This document shows positions 40,027-51,249 of a DNA stretch of 64,000 nucleotides, piece by piece. The notes below the pieces were generated by a model that was not told where the DNA came from, ran no database searches, and worked only from the letters and a program-made list of their open reading frames with translations. Position 1 is the first letter of the stretch; every line of letters begins with the position of its first letter. The translations under genes and the position numbers were made by a program. The stretch is from Mycobacterium sp. E1214 (GTDB lineage Bacteria; Actinomycetota; Actinomycetes; Mycobacteriales; Mycobacteriaceae), in the NCBI RefSeq assembly GCF_001666755.1, contig NZ_LZJC01000082.1, positions 62,001-126,000 on the forward strand, written 5' to 3'.

Positions 40027-41229
40027 CTAGATAACGCCCAGCGTCGCGTACACCTCGTTGCTCAGCACCAGGCTGCGCGGGTCCGCGTTGGCCTTGGTGG
40101 CGTCGAAGTGGTTCGCGACGTACGCGTAGCCGATGCGGTGCTCCAGGTCGACGAAGCCGAACGAACCGCCCAGCCCGCCGTGACCGAAGATCCGCGGATT
40201 AGGCCCGTTGACGCACCGCTGGTTGAGCATGTAACCCAGCCCCCAGCCGTGGTCGGCGACCCGCGGCCCCAGGACCAGGTCGGTCTCCAGGCCGCCCTGG
40301 CAGACGCGCACCACATCCATGTGCCGGCGGCTCAGCAGCCGCTCCTGGGCGAGCGCGTTGTAAAACGTCGCCAAGCCCAGCGCCGACACCTGGCCGTTGG
40401 TCCCAGGGAATTCCAGCTGGCGCCACAATTGCAGGTCGTGCGACCCCAGCTCATCGTCCGGCGCGAATCCCATCGAAATCGCCAGCCCGGCCTTCGGGTG
40501 CTCGGTCAGGTTGGCCGGGCGCCGGGGGGCGTTCGCGTCGGTCAACAGGTCGCGCATGTGCGGCTTGTTGACGCGCTCGGCGCAGCGCAGCTGGTCGATG
40601 TCGGACAAGCCGATATGGACGTCGGCGCCCAGCGGCTCGGCGATCTCGGTGCGCAGGTACTCGCCGATGGTGCGGCCGGTGACCCGCCGGAACACCTCGC
40701 CGAGGATGAAGCCGAACGTCGTCATGTGGTAGCCCTGCGCGGTCCCCGGCTGCCAGCGCGGCGCGGCGGCGGCCAGGCGTTCGCAGACGAAGTCCCAGTC
40801 GGCGACGTCTTCCCAGCTGAGCGGCGCGTCGGGCCCGATCACCCCGGATCGGTGGCTGAGCACCATGGCCAGCGTGATGTCCCCTTTGCCCGCCTGCCCG
40901 AATGCGGGCCAATAGTGGGCCACCGGTGCCTGCAGGTCCAGGTCACCGCGGTCCGCCAGCTGGTGCACGCAGGTGGCGGACAGGCCCTTAGTGCCGGACA
41001 GCACGGTGGTCAGCGTGTCCTGTCGCCACGGCCGGGTGCCGGCCGCGTCCGCCCAGCCGCCCCACAGGTCGACCACCAGCTCGTCGTCCACCCACACGGC
41101 CACGGCGGCACCGACCTCGTCGCCGAGGAGAAAATTGCGCTCGAACGCGTCGCGCACACCGACGAAATCCGACGCGCATGAGCCATGAATCAAGTCGTGG
41201 ACCAACTCGTGCGTTTTGAGGTCGCTCAT
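40027..41229 (-). CDS. lipP: serine hydrolase LipP (class C beta-lactamase/EstB family)
   Basis: A 400-residue esterase of the beta-lactamase/penicillin-binding fold (family VIII carboxylesterase). The nucleophile motif SxxK is Ser78-Gly-Thr-Lys81 in TVLSGTKGLSATC. A tyrosine motif lies in GYHMTTFGFILGEV near residue 165, and FGHGGLGGSFGFVDL holds the third motif. It would hydrolyse small esters. No signal peptide is seen. ATG 41229 precedes tRNA-Gly on the same strand by 33 bases. Confidence 0.92.
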   Translation of the reverse strand: MSDLKTHELVHDLIHGSCASDFVGVRDAFERNFLLGDEVGAAVAVWVDDELVVDLWGGWADAAGTRPWRQDTLTTVLSGTKGLSATCVHQLADRGDLDLQAPVAHYWPAFGQAGKGDITLAMVLSHRSGVIGPDAPLSWEDVADWDFVCERLAAAAPRWQPGTAQGYHMTTFGFILGEVFRRVTGRTIGEYLRTEIAEPLGADVHIGLSDIDQLRCAERVNKPHMRDLLTDANAPRRPANLTEHPKAGLAISMGFAPDDELGSHDLQLWRQLEFPGTNGQVSALGLATFYNALAQERLLSRRHMDVVRVCQGGLETDLVLGPRVADHGWGLGYMLNQRCVNGPNPRIFGHGGLGGSFGFVDLEHRIGYAYVANHFDATKANADPRSLVLSNEVYATLGVI

Positions 41230-41262
41230 GGCGCCTTTCTGGTGGAGCAGCCACTCACCCCG

Positions 41263-41333
41263 AGCGGGCGACGGGAATCGAACCCGCGTAGCTAGTTTGG
41301 AAGACTAGGGCTCTACCATTGAGCTACGCCCGC
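41263..41333 (-). tRNA. tRNA-Gly(TCC)
   Basis: On the minus strand, acceptor GCGGGCG pairs with CGCCCGC, the anticodon stem CTAGT/ACTAG holds loop CTTCCAA with anticodon TCC, and the T arm is GCGGG-TTCGATT-CCCGT. The discriminator is T and CCA is not encoded. Confidence 0.95.
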
Positions 41334-41481
41334 ATGTGTTAGTCGAGCGTGACTGTAGCTGGCGACGAAGATCAAATCTAATCGACGCGGCTTCGTGATC
41401 GCTTCGTGAGGCCGCGCTTCCTCGCCGCGACGGCTGTGCCGGACGCGATACCCGAGGGCCTTAAGATCATCGAGGTCAGCG

Positions 41482-41558
41482 CGGGGTGTAGCGCAGCTTG
41501 GTAGCGCATCCGCTTTGGGAGCGGAAGGCCGCAGGTTCAAATCCTGTCACCCCGACCA
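41482..41558 (+). tRNA. tRNA-Pro(TGG)
   Basis: Acceptor CGGGGTG pairs with CACCCCG. The anticodon stem TCCGC/GCGGA carries loop TTTGGGA with anticodon TGG. The T arm is GCAGG-TTCAAAT-CCTGT, and CCA is encoded at 41556-41558. It lies upstream of tig. Confidence 0.95.
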
Positions 41559-41624
41559 GCACGACCGGCCCCGTGTCGCGCACGGCCCACCGACCATCAG
41601 CAACGAGCACCGAGGAGCATTTCC

Positions 41625-43064
41625 GTGAAGAGCACTGTCGAGCAGTTGAGCCCCACCCGGGTGCGCATCAACGTGGAGGTTCCCTTCGCCGAGCTCGAGC
41701 CCGACTTTCAGCGCGCCTACAAGGAGCTCGCCCGGCAGGTGCGGTTGCCCGGATTCCGGCCCGGCAAGGCGCCGGCCAAGTTGCTGGAGGCCCGTTTCGG
41801 CCGGGAGGCGCTGCTCGACCAGGTGGTCAACGACGCGTTGCCGGCCCGCTACGGCCAGGCCGTAGCGGAGTCCGAGGTGCAGCCGCTGGGCCAGCCCGAG
41901 ATCGAGGTGACCAAGAAGGAGTACGGCGAGGAGCTGGCCTTCACCGCCGAGGTCGACGTCCGCCCGCGGCTCGTCCTGCCGGACCTGGCCACGCTCACCA
42001 TCTCGGTGGACCCCATCGAGGTCAGCGACGCCGACGTCGACGCGGAGCTGGACAACCTGCGGGCCCGCTTCGGCACGCTGACCGGGGTGGACCGGCCGGT
42101 CGCCGACGGCGACTTCGTCTCCATCGACCTGTCGGCCACCATCGACGGCGAGGAGGTGCCCGGCGCCGCCGCCGAAGGGTTGTCGCACGAGGTGGGCTCC
42201 GGCCGGCTGATCCAGGGTCTCGACGAGGCGCTGGTGGGCCTGTCCGTCGACGAGTCGCGCGAGTTCACCGCCCAGTTGGCGACGGGGGAGCACGCCGGCA
42301 AGGACGCGCAGGTCACCGTCACGGTCAAGTCGATCAAGCAGCGCGAGCTGCCCGAGCCCGACGACGAGTTCGCCCAGCTCGCCAGCGAATTCGACACCAT
42401 CGACGAGCTGCGTTCCAACCTGCGCGACCAGGTCCGCCGGACCAAGAGCGCCCAGCAGGCCGAGCAGATCCGCGAGGCCGCCATCGACACGCTGCTCGAG
42501 CAGGTCGACATCCCGCTGCCGGAGGCGATCGTCAAGGCTCAGGTCGACAGCGCCCTGCACGGCGCGCTGCACGGCCTCGACCATGACGAGGCCAAGCTCG
42601 CCGAGGTGCTGGCCCAGCAGGGCAAGTCCCGCGAGGAGTTCGAGACCGAAACCCGCACCGCCGCGGAGACCGACGTCAAGCGCCAGCTGCTGCTGGACAC
42701 GCTGGCCGACGACCTCGACGTCCAGGTGGGCCAGGACGACCTGACCGAGCGCCTGCTGATGACGTCCCGGCAGTACGGCATCGAGCCGCAGCAGCTGGTG
42801 GCCTACCTGCAGGAGAACAACCAGCTGCCGGCCATGTTCGCCGACGTGCGCCGCGGTCTGGCCATCGCGGCGGTGATTCAGGCCGCGACCGTCACCGATA
42901 CGGCCGGCAACGCCATCGACACCGACGAGTTCTTCGGCAACCGTGGGGCGCCCGAGGGGGTCGGTGACCTCGAGGACGGCGCCGACGAAGACGCCGAAGG
43001 CGCGATCGAAGACGCGGAAGCCGCCGCCGAAGACGCCATCCAAGCCGCCGACGCGGCGGAATGA
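41625..43064 (+). CDS. tig: trigger factor
   Basis: A 479-residue ribosome-associated chaperone and peptidyl-prolyl isomerase. The ribosome-binding signature is GFRPGKAP near residue 45. The central FKBP-like PPIase domain (about 150-240) contains [17 protein letters not shown], and the C-terminal helical arms follow. The last 35 residues are an acidic Glu/Asp/Ala tail, as in other actinobacterial trigger factors. GTG 41625 follows GAGGAG. It is upstream of the ClpP1-ClpP2 and ClpX genes, a classic proteostasis cluster. Confidence 0.96.
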   Translation: MKSTVEQLSPTRVRINVEVPFAELEPDFQRAYKELARQVRLPGFRPGKAPAKLLEARFGREALLDQVVNDALPARYGQAVAESEVQPLGQPEIEVTKKEYGEELAFTAEVDVRPRLVLPDLATLTISVDPIEVSDADVDAELDNLRARFGTLTGVDRPVADGDFVSIDLSATIDGEEVPGAAAEGLSHEVGSGRLIQGLDEALVGLSVDESREFTAQLATGEHAGKDAQVTVTVKSIKQRELPEPDDEFAQLASEFDTIDELRSNLRDQVRRTKSAQQAEQIREAAIDTLLEQVDIPLPEAIVKAQVDSALHGALHGLDHDEAKLAEVLAQQGKSREEFETETRTAAETDVKRQLLLDTLADDLDVQVGQDDLTERLLMTSRQYGIEPQQLVAYLQENNQLPAMFADVRRGLAIAAVIQAATVTDTAGNAIDTDEFFGNRGAPEGVGDLEDGADEDAEGAIEDAEAAAEDAIQAADAAE

Positions 43065-43183
43065 TCCACGCCGTGACGCTGTGAGCGAACGCGCCCGCTT
43101 CTGGGGGTGCGTGGCCGCGAAACGTCGGGCGCCGTTGGTTAGTGTCGTGATTACAGAACTGACAGAAAGCAGGTAACCCAGTC

Positions 43184-43783
43184 GTGACTGACATGCGTTC
43201 GAACTCCGTGGGCCTCAACCTCACGGACTCGGTCTATGAGCGCTTGCTCTCCGAGCGCATCATCTTCCTGGGTTCGGAAGTGAACGACGAGGTCGCCAAC
43301 CGGCTGTGCGCGCAGATTCTGCTGCTCGCCGCCGAGGACGGCGACAAGGACATCAACCTCTACATCAACTCACCCGGCGGATCGATCAGCGCCGGCATGG
43401 CGATCTACGACACCATGGTGCTGGCGCCCTGTGACATCGCGACCTACGCGATGGGCATGGCCGCTTCCATGGGCGAATTCCTGTTGGCGGCGGGCACCAA
43501 GGGCAAGCGCTTCGCGCTGCCGCACGCCCGCATCCTGATGCACCAGCCGTTGGGCGGGGTCACCGGTAGCGCGGCGGACATCGCCATCCAGGCCGAGCAG
43601 TTCCACGTCATCAAGAAGGAAATGTTCCGGCTCAACGCCGAGTTCACCGGCCAATCGATCGAGCGCATCGAGGCGGACTCCGACCGCGACCGCTGGTTCA
43701 CCGCGCAGGAAGCGCTGGAGTACGGCTTCGTCGACCACATCATCACCCGCGCCGCCCACATCACCAATGGAGAAGCCCGATGA
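43184..43783 (+). CDS. clpP1: ATP-dependent Clp protease proteolytic subunit 1
   Basis: A 199-residue ClpP serine peptidase. The nucleophile is in YAMGMAASMGEFLLAAG, the His in LPHARILMHQP, and the third member Asp is in the DRDRWFTAQEALEYGFVD region. In mycobacteria ClpP1 and ClpP2 form a hetero-tetradecamer and both are essential. GTG 43184 is the start, and a second ATG follows at 43193. The region before it has TAGTGT at 43140-43145 as a candidate -10. The end overlaps clpP2 by ATGA. Confidence 0.95.
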   Translation: MTDMRSNSVGLNLTDSVYERLLSERIIFLGSEVNDEVANRLCAQILLLAAEDGDKDINLYINSPGGSISAGMAIYDTMVLAPCDIATYAMGMAASMGEFLLAAGTKGKRFALPHARILMHQPLGGVTGSAADIAIQAEQFHVIKKEMFRLNAEFTGQSIERIEADSDRDRWFTAQEALEYGFVDHIITRAAHITNGEAR

Positions 43784-44424
43784 GTTCCCAGCGTCCCGAA
43801 ACCCAGCCGCAGGCGCGCTACATCCTGCCGTCGTTCATCGAGCACTCCAGCTTCGGCGTCAAGGAATCCAACCCGTACAACAAGCTGTTCGAGGAGCGCA
43901 TCATCTTCCTCGGCGTCCAGGTCGACGACGCCTCGGCGAACGACATCATGGCCCAGTTGCTGGTGCTCGAGTCGCTGGACCCCGACCGCGACATCACGAT
44001 GTACATCAACTCGCCCGGTGGCGGGTTCACCTCGCTGATGGCGATCTACGACACCATGCAGTACGTGCGCGCCGACATCCAGACGGTGTGCCTGGGGCAG
44101 GCCGCGTCGGCCGCGGCGGTGCTGCTGACCGCCGACACGCCCGGCAAGCGCATGGCGCTGCCCAACGCCCGCGTCCTGATCCACCAGCCGTCGCTGCAGG
44201 GCGTCATCCAGGGGCAGTTCTCCGACCTGGAGATCCAGGCCGCCGAGATCGAGCGGATGCGCACGCTGATGGAGACCACCCTGGCGCGTCACACCAACAA
44301 GGACGCATCGGTCATCCGTAAGGACACCGATCGGGACAAGATCCTGACGGCCGAAGAGGCCAAGGACTACGGGATCATCGACACCGTGCTGGAGTACCGG
44401 AAGCTGTCCGCGCAGACCGCTTAG
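43780..44424 (+). CDS. clpP2: ATP-dependent Clp protease proteolytic subunit 2
   Basis: A 214-residue ClpP peptidase, partner of ClpP1 in the mixed-ring protease. The nucleophile serine is in VCLGQAASAAAVLL, the His in LPNARVLIHQPS, and the C-terminus has DRDKILTAEEAKDYGIID. ATG 43780 overlaps the clpP1 stop (ATGA), so the two subunits are made in a coupled way. A strong hairpin begins 20 bases after the stop codon. Confidence 0.96.
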   Translation: MSSQRPETQPQARYILPSFIEHSSFGVKESNPYNKLFEERIIFLGVQVDDASANDIMAQLLVLESLDPDRDITMYINSPGGGFTSLMAIYDTMQYVRADIQTVCLGQAASAAAVLLTADTPGKRMALPNARVLIHQPSLQGVIQGQFSDLEIQAAEIERMRTLMETTLARHTNKDASVIRKDTDRDKILTAEEAKDYGIIDTVLEYRKLSAQTA

Positions 44425-44443
44425 GCGCGACCGGACGGCGCCC

Positions 44444-44467
44444 GGGCCCGTCTCGATAGACGGGTCC
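44444..44467 (+). terminator. hairpin after clpP2, candidate terminator
   Basis: GGGCCCGTCT, loop CGAT, and AGACGGGTCC form a 10-bp stem with one G-T pair. There is no T-run, as is common for mycobacterial terminators. Confidence 0.55.
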
Positions 44468-44507
44468 CGCGTTGTCGGTCGCTGTAGGGTGGGTTGCCGG
44501 GGTCCGC

Positions 44508-44534
44508 GCGTGTCGCGCCACCGGCGCGACACGC
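44508..44534. repeat. perfect 12-bp inverted repeat between clpP2 and clpX
   Basis: GCGTGTCGCGCC, spacer ACC, then GGCGCGACACGC. It could be a second terminator arm or a dimeric operator. No T-run follows. Confidence 0.6.
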
Positions 44535-44588
44535 CAACGACATGCAAAGCACGTCTTTCGCGAGTGACGGGCGCCATCTGGCGATATG

Positions 44589-44625
44589 TTTCATCCAGAC
44601 GGACGAGCTTTCATCCGGACGGACG
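44589..44625. repeat. direct repeat with 20-base pitch before clpX
   Basis: TTTCATCCAGACGGACG at 44589-44605 and TTTCATCCGGACGGACG at 44609-44625 match at 16 of 17 bases. Their starts are exactly 20 bases apart, about two helical turns. This is the arrangement expected of a tandem binding site for a regulator. Confidence 0.6.
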
Positions 44626-44751
44626 GCATGAATATCACCGGCGCGATTCGGCGTTAATGGTCGCGTAGGGCCCAATTAAGCGGGTAGCGTCGGTGAATAC
44701 ATGTGGGACTGCAAGACCAACGGCGAAACAGGAAGTAGGCCCTGAGGCACC

Positions 44752-46032
<1,281 letters not shown>

Positions 46033-46081
46033 CTAACCCACCCGCGCGACCCTGAACGCCAGCGACGCCGTACCGCGCCGC

Positions 46082-47290
46082 GTGGCGCGGTCGCTGGACC
46101 TGGTCAACTTTCTGCTGGCCGACGTCCGCGACGGCCTGGGCCCGTACCTGTCGGTCTACCTGCTGCTGGCGCACCACTGGGACCAGGCGTCCATCGGTTT
46201 CGTGATGGCGGTCGGCGGGATCGGCGCGATCGTCGCGCAGGCACCCGCCGGCGCCCTGGTCGACAGGAGCACGGCCAAGCGCGCGTTGCTCGTCGCCGCC
46301 GCGGTGACGGTCACCGCAGGCTCGCTGGCAATGCCGGTGTTTCCGAACCTGACGGCCATCTCGGTGCTGCAGGTGCTCACCGGGATCGCCGGTTCCGTCT
46401 TCGCCCCCGCGCTGGCCGCGCTCACGTTGGGTCTGGTGGGGCAGCGGCGCTTCGCGCGGCGGATCGGGCGCAACGAGTCGTTTAACCACGCGGGCAACGC
46501 GTCGGCGGCGGCCCTCACCGGCGGCCTGGCCTACCTCTTCGGGCCGGTCGTGGTGTTCTGGGTGCTCGCGGCCATGGCGGCGGCCAGCGTGGTCGCGACG
46601 CTGCGCATCCCGGCCGACCCGGTGGACCACGATGCCGCCCGCGGGCTGGAACCCGGGAAATCACACGAGACGCCGTCGCGGCTCTTGACGGTGTTGCGCA
46701 ACCGCAGGCTCATGGTGTTCGCGGTCACCGTGATCGCCTTCCACTTCGCCAACGCGGCAATGCTGCCGCTGGTCGGGCAGTTGCTCGCCCTGCACAATAA
46801 GGACGTCGGCACCGCGTTGATGGCCGGGTGTGTGGTGGCGGCCCAGCTGGTGATGGTCCCGGTGGCCTACCTCGCCGGCGCGAAGGCCGACAGTTGGGGG
46901 CGCAAACGGATTTTCCTGCTCGGCTTCGCGGTGCTCACCGCCCGCGGGTTTCTCTACACGCTCTCCGACGACCCGTACTGGCTGGTCGGGGTGCAACTGC
47001 TGGACGGCGTGGGAGCGGGGATCTTCGGCGCGCTGTTTCCGCTCGTCGTGCAAGACGTCACGCACGGCAGCGGCCGCTTCAACGTCAGCCTCGGCGCGGT
47101 CACCGCCGCGACGGGCGTGGGCGCCGCGGTGTCCAACCTCGTCGCGGGCGCGATCGTGGTTGCCGCGGGCTACGACGCCGCGTTTGCGTTCCTCGGCGCC
47201 CTCGCCGGTGCGGGCTTCCTGCTGTACCTGTTCGCCATGCCAGAGACGGCGCCGAGTCGGCAGCCGGTCGCGGCCGCGGCGCCGACGTGA
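46082..47290 (+). CDS. MFS transporter
   Basis: A 402-residue major facilitator with 12 predicted membrane segments. The first (LLADVRDGLGPYLSVYLLL) is followed by the loop-2-3-like motif GALVDRSTAKRALL, and the second half contains AYLAGAKADSWGRKRIFLLG, the MFS motif A equivalent. It is probably an efflux-type permease, substrate unknown. The start is GTG 46082. An in-frame CTG at 46052 would add ten residues and may be the true start, as the M. tuberculosis neighbour is a little longer. Confidence 0.85.
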   Translation: MARSLDLVNFLLADVRDGLGPYLSVYLLLAHHWDQASIGFVMAVGGIGAIVAQAPAGALVDRSTAKRALLVAAAVTVTAGSLAMPVFPNLTAISVLQVLTGIAGSVFAPALAALTLGLVGQRRFARRIGRNESFNHAGNASAAALTGGLAYLFGPVVVFWVLAAMAAASVVATLRIPADPVDHDAARGLEPGKSHETPSRLLTVLRNRRLMVFAVTVIAFHFANAAMLPLVGQLLALHNKDVGTALMAGCVVAAQLVMVPVAYLAGAKADSWGRKRIFLLGFAVLTARGFLYTLSDDPYWLVGVQLLDGVGAGIFGALFPLVVQDVTHGSGRFNVSLGAVTAATGVGAAVSNLVAGAIVVAAGYDAAFAFLGALAGAGFLLYLFAMPETAPSRQPVAAAAPT

Positions 47291-47520
47291 TCAACAACAC
47301 AGCTTTGTATGGTCTGATCCGCTTCGGGTCGCTGACTTCGGGTTTTACGGCGATATTGACCGCGCGTTGCGGGTAAGAGATGTCCATAGACACCTTAAAG
47401 AAGTGCCATAATTGGTACCGCCAGTGACATAAAACCGTAAGGGCCGAGGCGTCACTTCCACGGCGCGTAATCTGAAGCTACGCGGAGTGCCTGTCCGGTT
47501 AACCAATGGAGGGCGGATAC

Positions 47521-49476
47521 GTGGATCCGAACGGCAGCGGAGCCGGGTCTGATTCTCAGAATGGGGCTTCTCGCAACGGATCCGGCCGTCAGCGCCTGGA
47601 ACAAGTCGTCATTCGCTTCGCCGGGGACTCCGGCGACGGCATGCAGCTCACCGGCGACCGGTTCACTTCCGAGGCAGCGCTTTTCGGCAACGACCTGGCC
47701 ACCCAGCCGAACTATCCCGCCGAGATCCGGGCGCCGGCAGGCACGCTGCCCGGCGTGTCCTCCTTCCAAATCCAGATCGCCGATTACGACATCCTGACGG
47801 CGGGGGATCGCCCCGACGTCCTCGTCGCGATGAACCCGGCGGCGCTCAAGGCCAACATCGGGGACCTGCCGCGCGGCGGCATGGTGATCGCCAACTCCGA
47901 CGAGTTCACCAAGCGCAACCTGACGAAGGTGGGTTACGTCGCGAACCCGCTCGAGACCGACGAGTTGTCCGACTACGTCGTGCATTCCGTCGCGATGACC
48001 ACCTTGACGCTCGGTGCCGTCGAAACGATCGGCGCCTCCAAGAAGGACGGCCAGCGCGCCAAGAACATGTTCGCGCTCGGCCTGCTGTCGTGGATGTACG
48101 GCCGGCCCATCGAGACCAGCGAGAAGTTCATCAGGGAGAAGTTCGCCCGCAAGCCCGACGTGGCCGAGGCGAACGTGCTGGCGCTGAAGGCCGGCTGGAA
48201 TTACGGCGAGACGACCGAGGCTTTCGGTACCACTTACGAGGTGTCCCGGGCGACTCTGCCGTCCGGCGAGTACCGGCAGATCTCGGGTAACACCGCGCTG
48301 GCCTACGGCATCGTGGCGGCCGGCCAGCTCGCCGGCATCCAGGTGGTGCTGGGCAGCTACCCCATCACTCCGGCGTCGGACATCCTGCACGAGCTGTCCA
48401 AACACAAGAACTTCAATGTGCTCACCTTCCAGGCCGAGGACGAGATCAGCGGCATCTGCGCCGCGCTGGGCGCGTCCTACGGCGGGGCGCTCGGCGTCAC
48501 CAGCACGTCGGGCCCCGGGGTGTCGCTGAAGTCGGAGGCGCTCGGGCTGGCCGTCATGACCGAGCTGCCGTTGCTGGTCATCGACGTGCAGCGCGGCGGC
48601 CCATCCACCGGCCTGCCCACCAAGACTGAACAGGCCGACCTGCTGCAGGCCCTCTACGGCCGCAACGGTGAGTCGCCGGTGGCGGTCCTGGCGCCGCGGT
48701 CGCCGTCGGACTGCTTCGCCACCGCCATCGAGGCCGCACGGATCGCGGTGTCCTACCACACGCCGGTGATCGTGCTGTCGGACGGCGCGATCGCCAACGG
48801 CTCGGAGCCGTGGCGCATTCCGGACGTCGCCGATCTGGAGCCCATCAAGCACGTCTTCGCCAAGCCCGACGAGCCGTTCCAGCCCTACGCCCGCGACCCC
48901 GAGACGCTGGCCCGCCAATTCGCGGTGCCCGGCACCCCCGGCCTGGAACACCGCATCGGCGGGCTGGAGGCGGCCAACGGCTCGGGCAACATCTCCTACG
49001 AGCCGGTCAACCACGACCTGATGGTGCGGCTGCGGCAGGCCAAGATCGACGGCATTGCCGTGCCCGACCTGGAGGTCGACGACCCCACCGGCGACGCCGA
49101 GCTGCTGCTGATCGGGTGGGGCAGCTCCTACGGGCCCATCGGTGAGGCCTGCCGGCGCGCCCGGCGCAAGGGCATCAAGGTGGCGCACGCGCACCTGCGT
49201 TATCTCAACCCGTTCCCGGCCAACCTCGGTGAGGTGCTGCGCCGCTACCCGCAGGTGGTGGCGCCGGAGATGAACCTCGGCCAGCTGGCCATGCTGCTGC
49301 GCAGCAAGTACCTCGTCGAGGTGCAGTCCGTCAGCAAGGTGCAGGGCGTCGCGTTCCTGGCCGACGAGATCGGGCGCGTCATCCGCGCCGCGCTCGGCGG
49401 CACGCTGGCGGAGATCGAGAACGACAAGGCCATGGTCGCCCGGATGGCGGCCGCGACGGTGGGAGCCGGCGCATGA
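47521..49476 (+). CDS. korA: 2-oxoglutarate:ferredoxin oxidoreductase, alpha-gamma fusion subunit KorA
   Basis: A 651-residue subunit of the CoA-acylating, CoA-reducing 2-oxoacid oxidoreductase that converts 2-oxoglutarate to succinyl-CoA using ferredoxin. The first 200 residues are the gamma domain (VVIRFAGDSGDGMQLTGDRF). The rest is the alpha domain (SYPITPASDILHELSKHKNF, EDEISGICAALGASYGGALG). GTG 47521 is chosen because GGAGGG at 47508-47513 fits it, and an ATG at 47506 would add five residues with no binding site. KorAB lets mycobacteria run the TCA cycle without the classical dehydrogenase. korB follows. Confidence 0.93.
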   Translation: MDPNGSGAGSDSQNGASRNGSGRQRLEQVVIRFAGDSGDGMQLTGDRFTSEAALFGNDLATQPNYPAEIRAPAGTLPGVSSFQIQIADYDILTAGDRPDVLVAMNPAALKANIGDLPRGGMVIANSDEFTKRNLTKVGYVANPLETDELSDYVVHSVAMTTLTLGAVETIGASKKDGQRAKNMFALGLLSWMYGRPIETSEKFIREKFARKPDVAEANVLALKAGWNYGETTEAFGTTYEVSRATLPSGEYRQISGNTALAYGIVAAGQLAGIQVVLGSYPITPASDILHELSKHKNFNVLTFQAEDEISGICAALGASYGGALGVTSTSGPGVSLKSEALGLAVMTELPLLVIDVQRGGPSTGLPTKTEQADLLQALYGRNGESPVAVLAPRSPSDCFATAIEAARIAVSYHTPVIVLSDGAIANGSEPWRIPDVADLEPIKHVFAKPDEPFQPYARDPETLARQFAVPGTPGLEHRIGGLEAANGSGNISYEPVNHDLMVRLRQAKIDGIAVPDLEVDDPTGDAELLLIGWGSSYGPIGEACRRARRKGIKVAHAHLRYLNPFPANLGEVLRRYPQVVAPEMNLGQLAMLLRSKYLVEVQSVSKVQGVAFLADEIGRVIRAALGGTLAEIENDKAMVARMAAATVGAGA

Positions 49477-49537
49477 CGCGCGCCGGTGACCGCGCACGGG
49501 GGGCATTACCCGCTTACGGGGGAGAGGAGCGGCGCTC

Positions 49538-50626
49538 GTGACTGACCTGATCGGTGCAGACCTCGGCTTGACCGCCAGACTGACCAAGAACGACGGCGTC
49601 CCGACCTTGTCGGCCGAGGACCAGCCGCAGAAGGCCAAAGACTTCACCAGCGACCAGGAGGTGCGCTGGTGCCCGGGCTGCGGTGACTACGTCATCCTCA
49701 ACACCATCCGCAACTTCCTGCCCGACCTCGGGCTGCGCCGCGAGAACATCGTGTTCATCAGCGGCATCGGCTGCTCGAGCCGGTTCCCGTACTACCTGGA
49801 GACCTACGGCTTCCACTCGATCCACGGCCGCGCCCCCGCCATCGCCACCGGCCTGGCGCTGGCCCGCGAGGATCTGTCGGTATGGGTGGTCACCGGCGAC
49901 GGCGACGCGCTCTCGATCGGCGGCAACCACCTGATCCACGCGTTGCGCCGCAACGTCAACATCACCATCCTGCTGTTCAACAACCGCATCTACGGGCTGA
50001 CCAAGGGCCAGTATTCGCCGACCTCCGAGGTGGGCAAGGTCACCAAGTCGACGCCGATGGGTTCGCTGGATCACCCGTTCAACCCGGTGTCGTTGGCTCT
50101 GGGCGCCGAGGCGACGTTCGTGGGCCGCGCACTGGACTCCGACCGCGCCGGCCTGACCGAGGTGCTGCGCGCGGCGGCCGGTCACCGCGGCGCCGCGGTC
50201 GTCGAGATCCTGCAGGACTGCCCGATCTTCAACGACGGTTCGTTCGACGCGCTGCGCAAGGAGGGCGCCGAGGAGCGGGTGATCAACATCCGCCACGGCG
50301 AGCCGATCACCTTCGGCGCCGACGGCGAATACTGCGTCGTCCGTTCGGGTTTCGGGCTCGACGTGGCCAAGACGGCCGACGTCTCCGTCGACGAGATCGT
50401 GGTGCACGACGCGCATGCCGACGACTCGGCCTACGCGTTCGCGTTGTCGCGGCTGTCCGATCAGAACCTCGAGCACACCGTGCTGGGCATCTTCCGCAAC
50501 GTGAGCCGACCCACCTACGACGACGCCGCCCGCTCGCAGCTGCAAGCCGCGCAGGCCTCGACCCCGCACGACGCCGCCGCCCTGCAGTCCCTGCTGCGCG
50601 GCCGCGACACCTGGACCGTCGACTAA
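49538..50626 (+). CDS. korB: 2-oxoglutarate:ferredoxin oxidoreductase, beta subunit KorB
   Basis: A 362-residue thiamine-diphosphate-binding subunit partnering KorA. The Fe-S/TPP region has [14 protein letters not shown] and [17 protein letters not shown]. The TPP motif [20 protein letters not shown] ends in NITILLFNN. The C-terminal extension is typical of actinobacterial KorB. GTG 49538 has a strong GGGGGAGAGGAG upstream, 61 bases after korA. Confidence 0.96.
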   Translation: MTDLIGADLGLTARLTKNDGVPTLSAEDQPQKAKDFTSDQEVRWCPGCGDYVILNTIRNFLPDLGLRRENIVFISGIGCSSRFPYYLETYGFHSIHGRAPAIATGLALAREDLSVWVVTGDGDALSIGGNHLIHALRRNVNITILLFNNRIYGLTKGQYSPTSEVGKVTKSTPMGSLDHPFNPVSLALGAEATFVGRALDSDRAGLTEVLRAAAGHRGAAVVEILQDCPIFNDGSFDALRKEGAEERVINIRHGEPITFGADGEYCVVRSGFGLDVAKTADVSVDEIVVHDAHADDSAYAFALSRLSDQNLEHTVLGIFRNVSRPTYDDAARSQLQAAQASTPHDAAALQSLLRGRDTWTVD

Positions 50627-50640
50627 GAGGGAGCCGAATC

Positions 50641-51249
50641 GTGGCCGACGCAGTCTCGCTCGCCGGGGTGGTACTCGCCGGCGGCGCCTCACGACGGATG
50701 GGCCGTGACAAGGCCTGCCTCCCGCTGCCGGCGCCCTTCGCGGGCTCGCAGGCCGGCACCATGGTCGAGCGGGTCGTCGAGATCCTCAGCCAGCGTTGCG
50801 ATCCCGTGTTTGTGATGGCCGCGCAGGGCCAACCGCTACCGGAGCTGAACGCCCGCGTGCTGCGCGACGAGCTGCGTGGACTCGGGCCGCTGCCCGCCAC
50901 GGGCCGGGCGCTGCGGGCCGCCGCCGACGCCGGCGCGCAGCTCGCCTTCGTCTGCGCGGTCGACATGCCCTTCCTGGTCGCCGAGCTCATCGACGACTTG
51001 ACCCGGCGGGCTCTGGAGACCGGCGCCGACGTCGTCCTGCCGTGGGACGGTCAGGACCACTACCTGGCCGCGGTGTATCGGACCGACCTTGCCGACCGGG
51101 TCGACGCGCTGGTCGCCGCCGGTGAGCGCAAGATGCGCGCGCTGGCCGACGCCTCGGACACCCAGCGCATCGTGACCGCGGAATCCCGGGCGTTGACCAA
51201 CGTCAACACCGAGGCCGAGTTGCGCGCCCTGGCCCAGCCGCAGGGCTAG
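50641..51249 (+). CDS. mobA: molybdenum cofactor guanylyltransferase MobA
   Basis: A 202-residue nucleotidyltransferase that adds GMP to molybdopterin to form the MGD cofactor. The N-terminal signature [18 protein letters not shown] and the metal-binding [10 protein letters not shown] are present. GTG 50641 lies 14 bases after korB with GAGGGAG upstream, so it is co-transcribed. A candidate molybdoenzyme partner is not in the window. Confidence 0.93.
   Translation: MADAVSLAGVVLAGGASRRMGRDKACLPLPAPFAGSQAGTMVERVVEILSQRCDPVFVMAAQGQPLPELNARVLRDELRGLGPLPATGRALRAAADAGAQLAFVCAVDMPFLVAELIDDLTRRALETGADVVLPWDGQDHYLAAVYRTDLADRVDALVAAGERKMRALADASDTQRIVTAESRALTNVNTEAELRALAQPQG

Larger units (their letters stand above)
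44425..44751. promoter_or_regulatory. clpP2-clpX intergenic region with repeats and promoter
   Basis: No gene is seen in these 327 bases. From left to right there is the hairpin at 44444-44467, then a perfect 12-bp inverted repeat at 44508-44534. A near-perfect direct repeat with 20-base spacing follows at 44589-44625, and TAGCGT at 44685-44690 is a candidate -10 for clpX. Two related genes found here in M. tuberculosis (Rv2459 and mmuM, from memory) are absent. Confidence 0.55.

Noticed and set aside
43084..43099. AGCG-N8-CGCT dyad upstream of clpP1 as a ClgR site
   Set aside because: ClgR controls clpP1P2 in mycobacteria, but the half-sites and spacing do not match the CGC-N4/5-GCG core as I know it.
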